A stretch of DNA of 64,000 nt from Zygnema cylindricum (lineage: Eukaryota > Streptophyta > Zygnematophyceae > Zygnematales > Zygnemataceae): positions 177,564-241,563 of the forward strand of contig JBBHKE010003125.1 in the NCBI GenBank assembly GCA_037447655.1. The letters are read 5' to 3'. The notes under the pieces were generated by a model. That model was given only the letters and a program-made list of their open reading frames with translations, was not told the DNA's origin and searched no databases. Shown one piece after another: positions 22,365-34,700 of the stretch. Each line of letters opens with the position of its first letter. Positions within the stretch are counted from its first letter, which is position 1. The translations under genes and the position numbers were made by a program.

Positions 22365-22386
22365 TCTCTCCTCCCCCCTCCCCCCC

Positions 22387-22428
<42 letters not shown>

Positions 22429-22800
22429 CTCCTCAAGTCCTTCACTCTTTCTCTCCCCTTTCTCCCCGCGTGCTCCCCTTTTACATTCGAATTTTTTTTG
22501 TTCTTTTTTTCAGCCATTCTTTCACACCTTTTTTATATATTTTTTTAACTCTTACTTTTTATTTCTTTTTAATCTTTTCTTTTACCTTTTCTTTTATCTT
22601 TTTTTAAATGTTTTCCATACAGTTATTATGCATTGTGGGGGGTAACCAGTCTTCCCTTACCATCCTTTCCCTTCCCTCCCCTCCTCTCCCCTCCCCTCCC
22701 CTCCCCTCCATCCTCTCCCTTCCACTCCCCTCCTCTCGTCTCCCCCCCCCCCCCCCCTCCTCTCCCCTCTCCTCCAGTCTTTTGGTTAAAACCATCCCTC
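22365..22800 (+). repeat. Pyrimidine tracts facing the purine tract
   Basis: A C run (22380-22397) and a (CT)n run (to about 22424) mirror the G and GA runs some 300 bp upstream. A second CCCCTCC tract runs from 22660 to 22790. Between them is AT-rich sequence. No gene. Confidence 0.85.
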
Positions 22801-24043
22801 GGATCCCTCCCATACCTTCCCTTTTTCTGATGGAATTTTGATTGAAATTTCAAAGTTTGCATGTTAAATTTTTTATTTATTTTATATATTTTATTTAATT
22901 TTATATGTCATGATTTTGTTTTTGTCAAGTTTGAAATTTTATTCTTTTAATGTAAAAGACTATGTTTGGGTTACTTTTTTTAGATCCACTGGACAAATTT
23001 CGGTTCTTCATATTTTTTCTTCTTTTTAGCTTTACCTTTTGAATACCTTTTGAATACTTTAACATTTGTTAAAAGTTGAATATTTTTTGTTCATGATTTT
23101 TCTTTCTATTTATTTGTTAATTCTTATCTATTATGATTTAATAGTACGCATCCGAGCAACCGATGATTAAACTAAAATCTACAAATATGGCATACAATTG
23201 TATAACATTATGTGGAAAATCACGCGCAATAAAAACATATTTCAAGTTTCTTAGCAGTTTGCGGTTACAAGAACCAATAAATAAAATATCTATTAGCACT
23301 TTGTAGAAATTAATAACAAACATTAAAAATAAAGGTCAAATTTCTTAGCATTTTGTAAAAAATTGGAAGAAGTCATATACAAAGACCTCATTTTTTTTAG
23401 CATTTTGTAGAAAATCATAAGAAACAATTGAAAATAAATTCAAATTTTCTATCATTGTTCTACATTTTCATGCTTGACCTGGATAATGTAACATTTGCAA
23501 AGTTAAAGGTGACTTAAGAACTATGAAGAAGCCATAAAGTGAGTCTTAAAAGTCTTAGCCTTGTTTTATACGTTCATGATTGAAGTAAACAAAAACCCAA
23601 AAGTTGCAAAGAGGTTTTTGCTCAAAAAATATGCAGAAGCAATAATAACAGTCACAAGATTCTCATTATAGTTCTAAACATTAGACTTCAAAGGAATACA
23701 GTACCCCTGTTCACAAAATAGTAAGTACTCAATATATGAAGCCGTTTCAAAAAGAGATTTAAAATTCTTGGCGTTTCCTCTGCAAACTCAAATTGAAGAC
23801 AGCTAGGTATCGAAGTTCGGAAAATGGTAATCAACTCCAAACTTATGACGAAGAAAAACAAACCGCCTTAAATACTTTAAACAATGAACCACACTTCTAT
23901 GCTTGAAATAAATAAGGTACCCAAGTTCACAAATGAGCAAGTGACCATGAAACCAAAAAACACCTATGCTTTACTACAAACTTTGAGAGAATATGAAAAA
24001 CTTCGTTTTTGTCGCATTTGATCCGAACGTGTAATACACTGTC
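22801..24043. other. AT-rich 3' flank of the protease gene, no gene
   Basis: This is downstream of the stop codon of the minus-strand gene. Short direct repeats of a 'ttcttagcattttgtagaaaat' type block (shown as ttcttagc, attttgta) occur three times between 23240 and 23420. No open frame with domain similarity. Part is probably 3' UTR. Confidence 0.5.
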
Positions 24044-25745
24044 TCATCTCAATTTCGGAGTACAAATTTTTGCTGTTGTACCCTTTGATTTGGCCGCCGC
24101 AAGAAAAGTAGCAAGTGCTGTCGGAGAACATTGAAAGTTATTCAAAGTGAGGAAGGATGCAGGTTTTATTTTTGTAGTAGAATTATCTTTGAAGAATTTG
24201 TTATTCAAAATATCACAAGTGTCTGAGGTTGCCAAAGTAACAGGTGTTCCTAGGCAGTTTTTTACAGCGCCCCCAAGGTCCACACTGTCTAAGCAAACCT
24301 GGAGGAAAAAGAGATACAACAACCACAAACATTATGTGCCATACTTAGTTGTTGAGCACTTATGTGGATAGACGTTGTGTTGTAAAAATCACAATCACTT
24401 GTTTAAGGACAAAAGGCAACCACAAAGTCACACATAATTTAGTATAGGAAATTGCATAGCAGATCTGTCAAGCCTAATCACAAAAAGTGGTATTAAAAAC
24501 ACAGTGAAAAAGGAAATCCTTAATCCACTAAACTTCAAAAAGGGAAAAAAAAAAAATTGTTTAGAAAGAATGACTATTGGCTATGGACTTAAAAAAATCG
24601 GATAAAGAAAGATAGGCTGGAATTACTCTCACCTCTTGCTTAAAGGTGCTGTCATCGTCAGAATATAACAGGATACGACCACAATACACACCAGGGTTTA
24701 TGGTATAGAATTTTGTCACGTTTCCACCCATATAATTACGAATAATATTTGGACATGTTTCCCCCCTTTTAACGACATATGGCCGGGTACAAGGTCCACG
24801 AAATGATAATTTCCCAGCCGTAATGCATATCTGACAAAAATTAATTTATTTTACAGACATAAAAAACAATCATCATTAGTTTTTTACGTCAAAGTGATGT
24901 GCTGCTGACAGAATAGTACACAAACTCGTTAAATAGTAGGAAAACTTACATCGCACTTCCCATTTTTGTCCATTTATGCAAAAAGATTGCAAAATATAGG
25001 ACTAAAGTGTTGCAAAATCACCTGTTGAAAAGGTTTCAAATTTGAGCAATCCAAGTCCGGATTCGGAGAATTTGGCCCACCGAGATCCACGCTGTCATCG
25101 AGTTTAAAAATAAATTTTATGAAATCACATGTATCGCCCTGCAAAGTCCGATTTTGTGAAGATCAACTACCTAAAGTAATTAGATACTTAAATGGAATTG
25201 CTAAATTTTTATACCACTATAATGGGGCCAGCATTTGGAACCAAGATAGGAAAAGGAGGGTTACACCAAAGCTCCAATGATCTAAGCAAATGTAATTTAA
25301 ATGGATTAAAACAAAAATATGCATGGTTCACAAGAAAAGATTCTTACCACTTGCACTGCATAAACTAGTGAACATTCCATGCTGTTGGTGACATTAACTT
25401 TGGCACCTTTTTTGAGACTCCGGTTGCAATTCAATTTCTGAACTCAGCCAAATGTACTTTTCCATCAGTATTAGGCCAACATTCAAATACAATACATATA
25501 TGCAGAAAAGCACTACTGTCATCACATTATTAATATGACAATTTCTTTAGAGCAATCATTGAAAAAAAAACACGAGTTTGAATTGAGAAACGTCAAACAA
25601 TTGGGAATTAAAAGTGGTGGAAACGAAACCTTGTTTTGTTCAAAAAACTTTATTTTTGAGATGCCATACGTGGTGTAGATAGTCGAGCAATTAATAGATC
25701 CACCAACTGGCACAACATACTCCTTTGCCCCAAACGTCGAGACGG
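24044..25745 (-). other. Four LysM-like modules and stop codon, five exons
   Basis: The tail exons join in frame to give four LysM-like units. They are recognisable by KEYVVPVGGSINCSTIY with KLNCNRSL; by YAVQVGDTCDFIK with LDCSNLKPFQQICI; by CTRPYVVKRGETCPNIIRNY with TINPGVYCGR; and by a more diverged LATSDTCDILNNKF with LTLNNFQC. The GDTC/GETC and N-P-x-x-x-C signatures and the flanking Cys match Cys-type LysM domains that bind chitin or peptidoglycan oligomers. The frame ends KICTPKLR then TGA at 24046-24044. LysM exons here are phase 0, unlike the phase-1 EGF exons. Confidence 0.82.
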
Positions 25746-28700
25746 CTGTAACAAAAATAAACCATGACAAAAACTGAAGGTTGAAGTGAAGATATTGCTA
25801 GACATCAATTGGAACATATTAGACCATATTAATATCCAAGACAACATCTCATGTTAGCATCCTACAAGTTCAAGTGATGCGTTTGCATGTAGCATTAATT
25901 CAACATATTATATGTTTTTTTTGGCATTACCTTAATATTTTTCGACAATGATTTATTTATCTTAAAAGACTGATGCTACAATTTGCAATACCCTGTCAAT
26001 TCGAAAGCAAAATAAACATATGAGGTCATTTAATATCAATTATCCTCATGTAACCAGACAAACCTTTAATATCCACTTAATCATTGAATAGGTTAAATTT
26101 TTTCACTCCCACATATGTTTTACTATGATAGTATTAGCATTCACAATAGCATAGACATGAAAGTGAAGCATTGGCCGAAGGTTATGTACCCAACCAGGTT
26201 TTCACCACATTTCAATGCTAAATCACCTCTCTCTCTTAGTCATTGTATCCCCTTAAACCACAACTAAGAAACAATGCCATGCAAACATAGCTGAGTAACT
26301 AACTACCACAAAGAGGACCCGGCACGTGCCTAAGCGCCCCGGGTAAATATTTGCCTAAATTAAGCCAACTCTCCGCACTCCTACAAAAGCCCAAAACGCC
26401 AAATCGCCTCGAAACCAAAACATACACCAGAGGTCACAATCGGGTACCCGATCCGTACCCGATCAGTACCCGGCCGGCCGCGTCGGATACGGAACGGATA
26501 AAGGTGCCAAATTTTGGGGGCCGGCCGGATTCGGCCGGGTTATTCAAAAACAAAATAAAATAAAATCGGGCACGGCCAGATTCGGGAACCCTATTGTGAC
26601 CTCTGATATGCACCGCGGACCGATAAAGCGTATGCCTAGATACATGAACCTACAAAAAAAGACGCGATTCGAAACGTCCATTTCCAAAGCAAAAACAAAC
26701 AAAGAACAAAGAACAAAGCACGAAATAACATGCATCCAAACCGCACGAAATCACATGCATCCAGATCGCACGAAAAGAAACAAAATAAGAGACCAACGCA
26801 CTAAACCGAAAAAAAATACTATGACGCGACTTTAGCCGAACATCTGTTTGTCTCACTACTCATTTTCATACTCCTAACACGTTCTACTTGTACGCGACAG
26901 CTGCACTGCTGCATCCGCTCCACAGCTGCATCACTATGTGTAAAGGCTTTTTTCGTCATGAAAGTCATCTTTTCTACGATCACACCTGTCCAATCGGAAG
27001 GTGAGAATGTTGTTCTTCCAATCGCAACCGTCGGATGAAAATCCGCTTTGGTGTGCAGAGAGAAATGATGTTTTAGGTGGCGAAAAAGCCCTTTACACTA
27101 ATAGCGATACAGGGTATAACAACAAACGTACATACCTTCAACGAACACTCATTGAGAACAAATGCGCAACTCTATAAAAAACACAACTTTACTGAAACTA
27201 AGTGTGCGGACCAAGGTACCACGTTCTACGCACTAAAAAACAATAAACTCGCACGAAACAATCGATACATAGGCGGACTCACAAAACCAAGACAGCATAG
27301 ACTAATGTGACTTCTTTTAATTTGCCGATTTGCACAATGTCCCAACAAGGGGGATAGAGACAAGGAAAGAGAGAGGTGGTATTATTCTCAAACGTTGTAG
27401 CATACATATTCTTTCAGGACAAAAAGGAAAATGTACAAATTCCTTACAAGATTAGGTAATAAGTGAAACAATTAAATTCACCCTCCGACAAAGAGCAAAT
27501 ATATGGATGTATATGTACAGGAATTTCCTTGAGTCTTTGAAGAATACTTTTTTATTTTTATTCGTCAATGGAAAAGACGTTTAGAAACTTACGTTAGTGC
27601 TAGACTCGAAAACTTAAATCTATATAGAGCTTAGTAAACATGAATGTCTATATGACGTTATAATTATCTACGAGGTACCTTTGTGCTTCTCTTCGGAGTT
27701 TAGATTAATCAAATTTTGATGAAATATTATTCTCTACGTAGACCTCTTAAACTACTCAACTCATTACATTCATTCAAGCGTAACATTCTTTTTTCTAATG
27801 ACGAGAGAGTGAAAGTTGTAACCAATCTTGTGCAATAAGACAAAATTTTGACAGTTCCTACCTGGAACACACGAGAGAGAACCGTCTGAATCGTCCGCAG
27901 CATATCCAATCAAACAAACGCAAGCATATGTTCCCGGTTTTTCCTTAGAGTCCACGCAGGTTCCCATTCCACAAGGGTTGCTCGATGTGAAGGTACATGG
28001 AGAGGCTAAACAAAACAAAAAACGTGGTGGGACCGTCAAAAATATCTTGAACCACTTGAACCGATAATCTACATTTAAGCAGACATCCATTAGATCGCGA
28101 AATTCATATTTACAGTTGCTAGGGCTGAAAAAAAATTATACTGAGATTGTTCTTAAACAAAGCAATCTCACCATTTTCTTTGAAATCTGGATTTCTTTGA
28201 GTTAAAGCAAGGGTTGCGCACGGACAAACATAATACTGGTTATGGAGCACAGGTCTACCCCAAATAAGGTACGTCTTTTTCTTGATACTTTGACTTGAAA
28301 GATCTTACATAAAAATTCTCTCGATCCATTTCCCTTTAGGCTAACCAAAAATTGTCCTTTGCGAACTTACAAAGTTTCCGCATTTTCTTAATAATATAGG
28401 TTTTAACTACAATTATAACCTGGTTTGTGAGGGCAAAAGATCCAGTGACCAAAAAATTCATCATTTATTTAGCGTTATATCCCAAAATTATACAGATAAA
28501 TTTATTGAAAACAAAACTTCGAAGGGCAAACTTCTTTCCTTGGATGACCTTCTTTCCTTAGATTTTAGGAACCCTAATGCTATTCTTTGAAATCCACAAA
28601 TATCCATTTTCGAAAACTTGAACCATCATCTACGATAGCTAAACAATTCGAAAAACGGTTATCCCCTAAAACATTTAGCGAAGATTGGTATTCAAAGCTA

Positions 28701-31700
28701 AACTCACAATTTTTATAAACTTTTTTCAAATATTCCGATGTCAACAGCCATTAAAGAGGGCCTGATAAATGTCATTGGATAACAAATGTCCATAACATAG
28801 GCGAAAAAAATGCTTGAAAATCACAAACGTGAGCAATATAAAAAATTGAAGGAAGGACCATAGTTACCACATCAGACTAGTAGTTGCAGTGAATTTACGC
28901 ATCCAAGTGTTTCTTTAACTAAAGAAGTCAAAGCTAGATGTTGACTAGTTTTAATCGACAATGTTATTTATCCACACTTTTACGAGGCTTTCTTTACTAT
29001 CTGAAACATATGTATATGTATTATACATGTACACACACATATATATGTATATATGCTGTCTACAAATAAGTATATATATACGCATTAACTATATACACTC
29101 AAATATATGTACATATATTTGTATATTATTTTGTCTGTGTATGATTAGATTCGTCAACGAATCTCTATATGCTAATATAATGAAGGTATGGGTAAATTTA
29201 ACATTTGAGTTCAAAGGGAATTGCGCGAAAATATTATGTTTGCAAAGTTTGCACAATTGTTCACTGATGTTCACAAATTTCCATGAGAAATTGATTATCT
29301 TTGGATTTTGCCTTTGGAAATTTGTGAGCTTCATTTTGAGGATTAGAGAATAGTCCTCTTGAATATTTCATAGACCAAGTTCAATAAAAAAATGCGGCAA
29401 AATGAAAAAAAAAAGTAAATCGGTGGCGACAGTCTAAAATTCCACAATGTCAAAAAGCTAATAGTGATTGATCTAGCACAAGGGCTATATGGGACATAGG
29501 AGATCCTTTTAGTAAGCGCGCCCTTTAGATTTTGTTCCAACATGAAAACGTCCAATCATTTCAACTAAAAAAAACACATTGAACAAATTTATAAAACAAA
29601 AAATAAAAATGGAATGACAAATTGCGGTTTCAAATCAACTTTTACGCCACTATATATGCAAATGATATGCAAATCACAAAACATTTACTTAATGTTTCAA
29701 AACTGGACCTACACACCAATGTCCAGACACATTTTGTACTCTGGTGCTTACTCAATCTTACTATTTAACAAAAACCTTAAAATGTAAAAATGTTTTTTTT
29801 CAAGTATAAATAAAAAAAATAGACATTCTCGAAAGCAACGTCTGAAATACACCAGGTTTCTCACCTGGAGCGCATGTTTGTGTTCCATCGGTGTTTTTCA
29901 CGGCTACAAATTGATCCATACATTTGCAAGTGTATGTTTTCTTGTTTGAAATACATAAACCATTGCCACATGGGTTCATGCTTCCAGGACCGTTGGTGGC
30001 ATTTTGTTGTATTTGTGCAAAATTTTTAACGTTGCAAAGATCGCCAGCTGAAATACTCCATAAAAAAAAGCAGAATAGTGTTAGGATCCAATCGAGCACC
30101 TTAACTTTACCCTAGTGACGTAGTTGCTGTTGTAATTGGAAATCTTTATTTCAGTAGATAGGGCTGCGAGAAGAGACTTAAATAACTTATAATATTTTCT
30201 AAGTAGTCTGCTGTAGTACTTACCTTAATTAGTATTACAATAGCAAAAGTACAATAGAGTGTATTGTACTTTAGAGGGACGCGCGTCGGCAAGAGAGACG
30301 TATGCAAGTTTTACATAGTGGCGCCGACAATCAGTTACACGCGTCACGCAGGAGAACATTAGATTCACCGGATAGATTCACCGGATCAAACGAACGGAAT
30401 TTGAACCGGTTATTCCGGAAATATATGGTACGGTTAGACGCTATGATCATTGATTTAATTCGTGCCAACAGACGCGATTCACCAATCTGAACCGGTTATT
30501 CCGGAAATATATGGTACGGTTAGACACTATGATCATTGATTGAATTCGTGCCAACGGACACGATTCACCAGGGACCACAAAGCGTGATTCACGTGGGACC
30601 ACAAGTGACAAAACACTCAAATACACGTATCGACAAGAGAAGTTAATGCAGGTATTCCGGAGTTGCGCCGACATCCACATACACGTGTCAAAAATCGTAC
30701 GGGCGGTTTCGGTGAATCTGACGGGCGGAAACCGAGCCGGACATCTGGGAGTGTACCGTACGGTATCAAAGGAATATCATTGATAAGAGGCAGATTTGAC
30801 GGACGCGATTAAAGCAAGGACCACAATGACTGAGTGCGCCGTACTCACTCAGGACGTTCGTACCATCGAATCAACATTCATCTGGACTTTTGCGGCTGAT
30901 GCTGACTAAGCATCGACAACATTAATTGTACGGACAATCTGTAAATATTTGGAAAACAATAAGTTAACGTTTAGTGAATTAATTAATAGTGTTACACTGT
31001 TCATTTAGCGGCATGTAGTAAGTCAAGATAGTACTTTAGTACAGTCACCCGAATTAGTGTAGGCCAGTAGATACTCACTGTGAGTATAACCGAATTAGTG
31101 TAGGCCAGTAGATACTCACTGTGAGTATATAGTTTAGAACTTAGTCAAATTTGTATTATCCAGTTTTTGGGATAATGACATTTTAAGGGCAGTTTTTGGG
31201 AAACTTCCAGGAGTCATATCTTATGATTTAGTAGGTCATTTAGGCTGCAATTTTGGGGATTGTCAGTTTATTCTGTTGTGTATCACTGTGAGAAATTTGA
31301 GGCATATTAGCCTTTTGAGTCATATTTTGTGTAAGCTGAAAGTTGGCTGTTGAGTAGGTGGTTGATAGCTTTTGCTGTTTTCCATGTCTACTTCCACTAC
31401 TCCTGCTAGTCCTCCTGCAAATGTGGTGTTTGTAGAACCACAGTTGCAAATCAATCAAATTTCTCATTCTAAAAATTCAGTTAATTCACAGATAATTATG
31501 AATGATTATGGTCACACGCTCCTATATATCCTCTTTGAAACACACGAAAATGGAAGCAAAAAACATGTCTTTCACCAAACTTACGTTTGGGCTTCATTAT
31601 TGGTATGATAGCTGGTTGAGTATTGATTCCGCAAATCCCATAACCACTTGCTATTTTGATACGCATGTATCCTTTATCCCCCCAGTTGGTTCCCCATGAA

Positions 31701-34700
31701 TTTTGAATGAGCCAATATGGAGTCTCATCTGTCAAATCATAACCAACGACTACTACCGCATGGTCCACCCCGTTCGAAAAGCAAGTCTCGTCATCAAAGA
31801 CACCCTACACCAATCCAAAACACATGTAAAATTAGTTCATCAAAATGCACACAGCAACCCTTTAAAGTTTGATACGATGAACACTTGAGAATGGCCCATT
31901 TGATCAATAATTTAAAAACGGAATTTAAAATAGTTTGCAGCAACAATCTCAAGTTGGTCACACATCATTATAATATTCCCCGGCGGCATATGTAGATTTT
32001 AAAAAACTAAAAAAATTGTACGAGTGCTCACTATTTTAGGGTCGTAGTTGTTGAAAGCATCAGAGCTGGCCTCGATAGCCACCACAGCTGGTTGTTGTTG
32101 AAGAGCCAGTAAGAGGCCCTTCCAACCATTCATTTGAATTCTATCATACGATAAGATTTGTAATCCGTTCAATTTCTGCAGAATCGTCAATCAATGCTAT
32201 GTTTTAAAAGGTTGTGTAAGAATTTACAAAAAGTATTTTGGGAGTATATTGTTTAAACTTTGGAAAAATATAGACATAGAGTACATGAAAAATGACTGGA
32301 AGCATATGCAGAAATAAAGTGGTTGCAAGGTGTGTCATTTTTATATTGAAGAAAGACAACGAATGAGAGAGACATACACATACAAAGAAACCTTAAAATC
32401 TGAAGGAGACAAGAGAGAGTGCACAAATGAGAATGTTTGGAAGGCATTAATATGACTTACATTGACCAATTTGCAGGTACTTTCATTAGTGAAACTTTTT
32501 GATGATAAGAGACCTGTGTTTGCAGCATAATCAAAAGCTTCGTTTGGCCAACCTCCTCTAGCGCAGTTAATTTTAGAGCAATTAAGCAATTGCTCGGGTG
32601 TAAATTTACGGAGAGATAGCTTTCCCGCGTTTGCAATGTAATGAGCATATTCAATGGCAGTGAAAGCAGAAATGATCCAACATATATCTACACATCACAA
32701 AAGAAAAATAACAAAAAAAACAAACCGTGTCAAATTTTCAATTGGTGACAGATTTCTTAGTGTATAATCAGAAGAACATGAAAGAAAAATCCATTTTTTT
32801 TGCGGTTGCGGCGCTAAGTTAATGTCCTAATGGTCGTAAAAAATTGTCAAAGAAAGTTGGTTTGAAAATAAAAAATAACATGAAAAAAATGAAACAGTTT
32901 CATGTCAGTGTAGGAACGACTTTCTTTTCGCGGTAAACTAAGATTCAATTCCAGGAATGAGAAAGCTTACTACAATTATATTGGTCCTTGATTTTGTTGG
33001 AAGGTAGTTGAGCAACCCAATTCCATGAGGTCGCCACCAGCCATGACGAGGTCTTATCCTTAGAATACAAATATCCAGAGCTTGCGTAACGGAAAAATTG
33101 ATTTGTTTTTTTCGACAATGTTAGCGGCGGTGTTAATAATCCCAACCCACGAGATTCTGAAAAATTCATCAGGATAATAGGAACAGAAGTTCAAAGTCAC
33201 GCACAAAAAAAAGATACATTTGCACATCGTTGTCCCTAACGGTGTTTAGTGCATCACAACGTAATCGCATAACAATGCACAAGCCCTAATTGTGGCCCAT
33301 CTAAAATGATGGCCCTACAAATAATAATCAGCAAAATCCTTTCCAAAAACAACGATAGCTCAATTTTTAAAAAGATCACAAAATTTCGGCAAACAAAAAT
33401 TCATACAGGAGGCAATGGCAGCTTGTTAAAACTTAATCACTGATTCAAGAAATGAACATAAATAGGCATATTTAAGCAATATATCAATTCAGCTTTACAC
33501 ACGTAGTGTCAAATCACTGGTTATTATGATGGCTTTGAGAGGCCCATGACGAGAAGCTATAAAAACACCATAACAGACCTTTTCTGGTTATTCTACATAT
33601 TTTAAAAAGTGACGTCATAAAAAATAACCACTATATTGCTCAGTGTCTCTTATGTTGACAAAGTTTGAGATTACTCATTTCTACATGTTTTGCTCACATT
33701 TGTTTTAAGTTGGTTGCGGGCAGTTAAACAAACTCAATCACCATACCAATTTGCGTGGATGGTGTCAATTGTGACTTACTGAAAGTACACGTGCTGTTAC
33801 TCACGTCCGTGGAATAGTCAGCATCACATATGCATGATTTATTCAGTCCAGGACATATGCCATGGCCACCACATGAACCCATTGGTTGAGAAGCATCACA
33901 AAACTGCAAACACTGAGATTTATTTCTTTGCACCGATGAAGAACAATTTTTTAGTAAAGGGTCACCAGCATTGAAGCAATTCCCACTAGCACCATGGCAA
34001 AGGTCTGGAGTAACTTGATACACTATTGCAGAACCGGAAAGGAAGTTGTTTCTAAAGTCAAAGTCAGGCGTATATATCCAAGAATCCAATGGGAACAAAA
34101 TAAAGCCGCTCAAAAGGTTATTTGCCAAATACCTGCACAAAAGCATGATGCAAAAATTATAAATTTCAAATTCAACTTTAGTAAAACCCTCCCTGTGTTA
34201 AAATTGGAGACATATGGAAACACATGGTTATGAAAACTAGACCTTTGTGCTTTGAAAATTTGTAAACGACATAGGAAACATTATAAATTAGGCTATCTTA
34301 TTCCTTATTGTCTCACTATCTTGAGTTGTACAAATCAAATACAATCGTCTTTAGCCTTTTGCACATTTCTAGTATTTGTTGCACTTTAAGCAATTTATTA
34401 GTATTGCTGCTATGGCTGATCTCTGCTAGTTATTACATTTTAATTAAGTGCAAGTTTATATATTTTTTTATTTTCACAAGCATGTGTTTTTTTCAGTAGA
34501 TTATAAAATTTCCTTCTTCATAAAATTATTTGCTAGAATCTATTTTTACGGTCTGTCGCTAAGTGGGGTAATTTTTTTTTTCAAGTATAGAGAAAAGGAA
34601 GGAAACGGAGTAATAGGTGACGGCAAGAAGAATACGAAGGTAAGAGAAAAACATAAAATTGGGGTCAGATAGAGGGCTCAAAAAGAAAGAGCAAACATAT

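Larger units (their letters stand above)
30110..31500 (+). mobile_element. Retroelement LTR/leader fragment inside an intron
   Basis: The intron between the last protease exon (31585) and the first EGF exon (30047) contains foreign-looking sequence on the plus strand. It is related to 49.9-50.57 kb through 'gtaaatatttgg', 'gtgaattaatta.tagtgt' and 'gacattttaaggg'. It ends with an ATG at 31385 opening MSTSTTPASPPANVVFVEPQ, which looks like a copia gag start and is cut off near 31500. It carries an 86-bp tandem duplication (30403-30574) and a 41-bp one (31049-31130). It does not disturb any exon. Confidence 0.65.

Noticed and set aside
21918-22517. Minus-strand 199-codon proline-rich frame as an extensin-like protein
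   Set aside because: The proline run is the G/C homopolymer itself and the flanks are (GA)n and (CT)n repeats.
24044-34132. Receptor kinase interpretation of the LRR/LysM gene
   Set aside because: No transmembrane helix or kinase motif is present before the stop codon at 24044; the C-terminal part is LysM.
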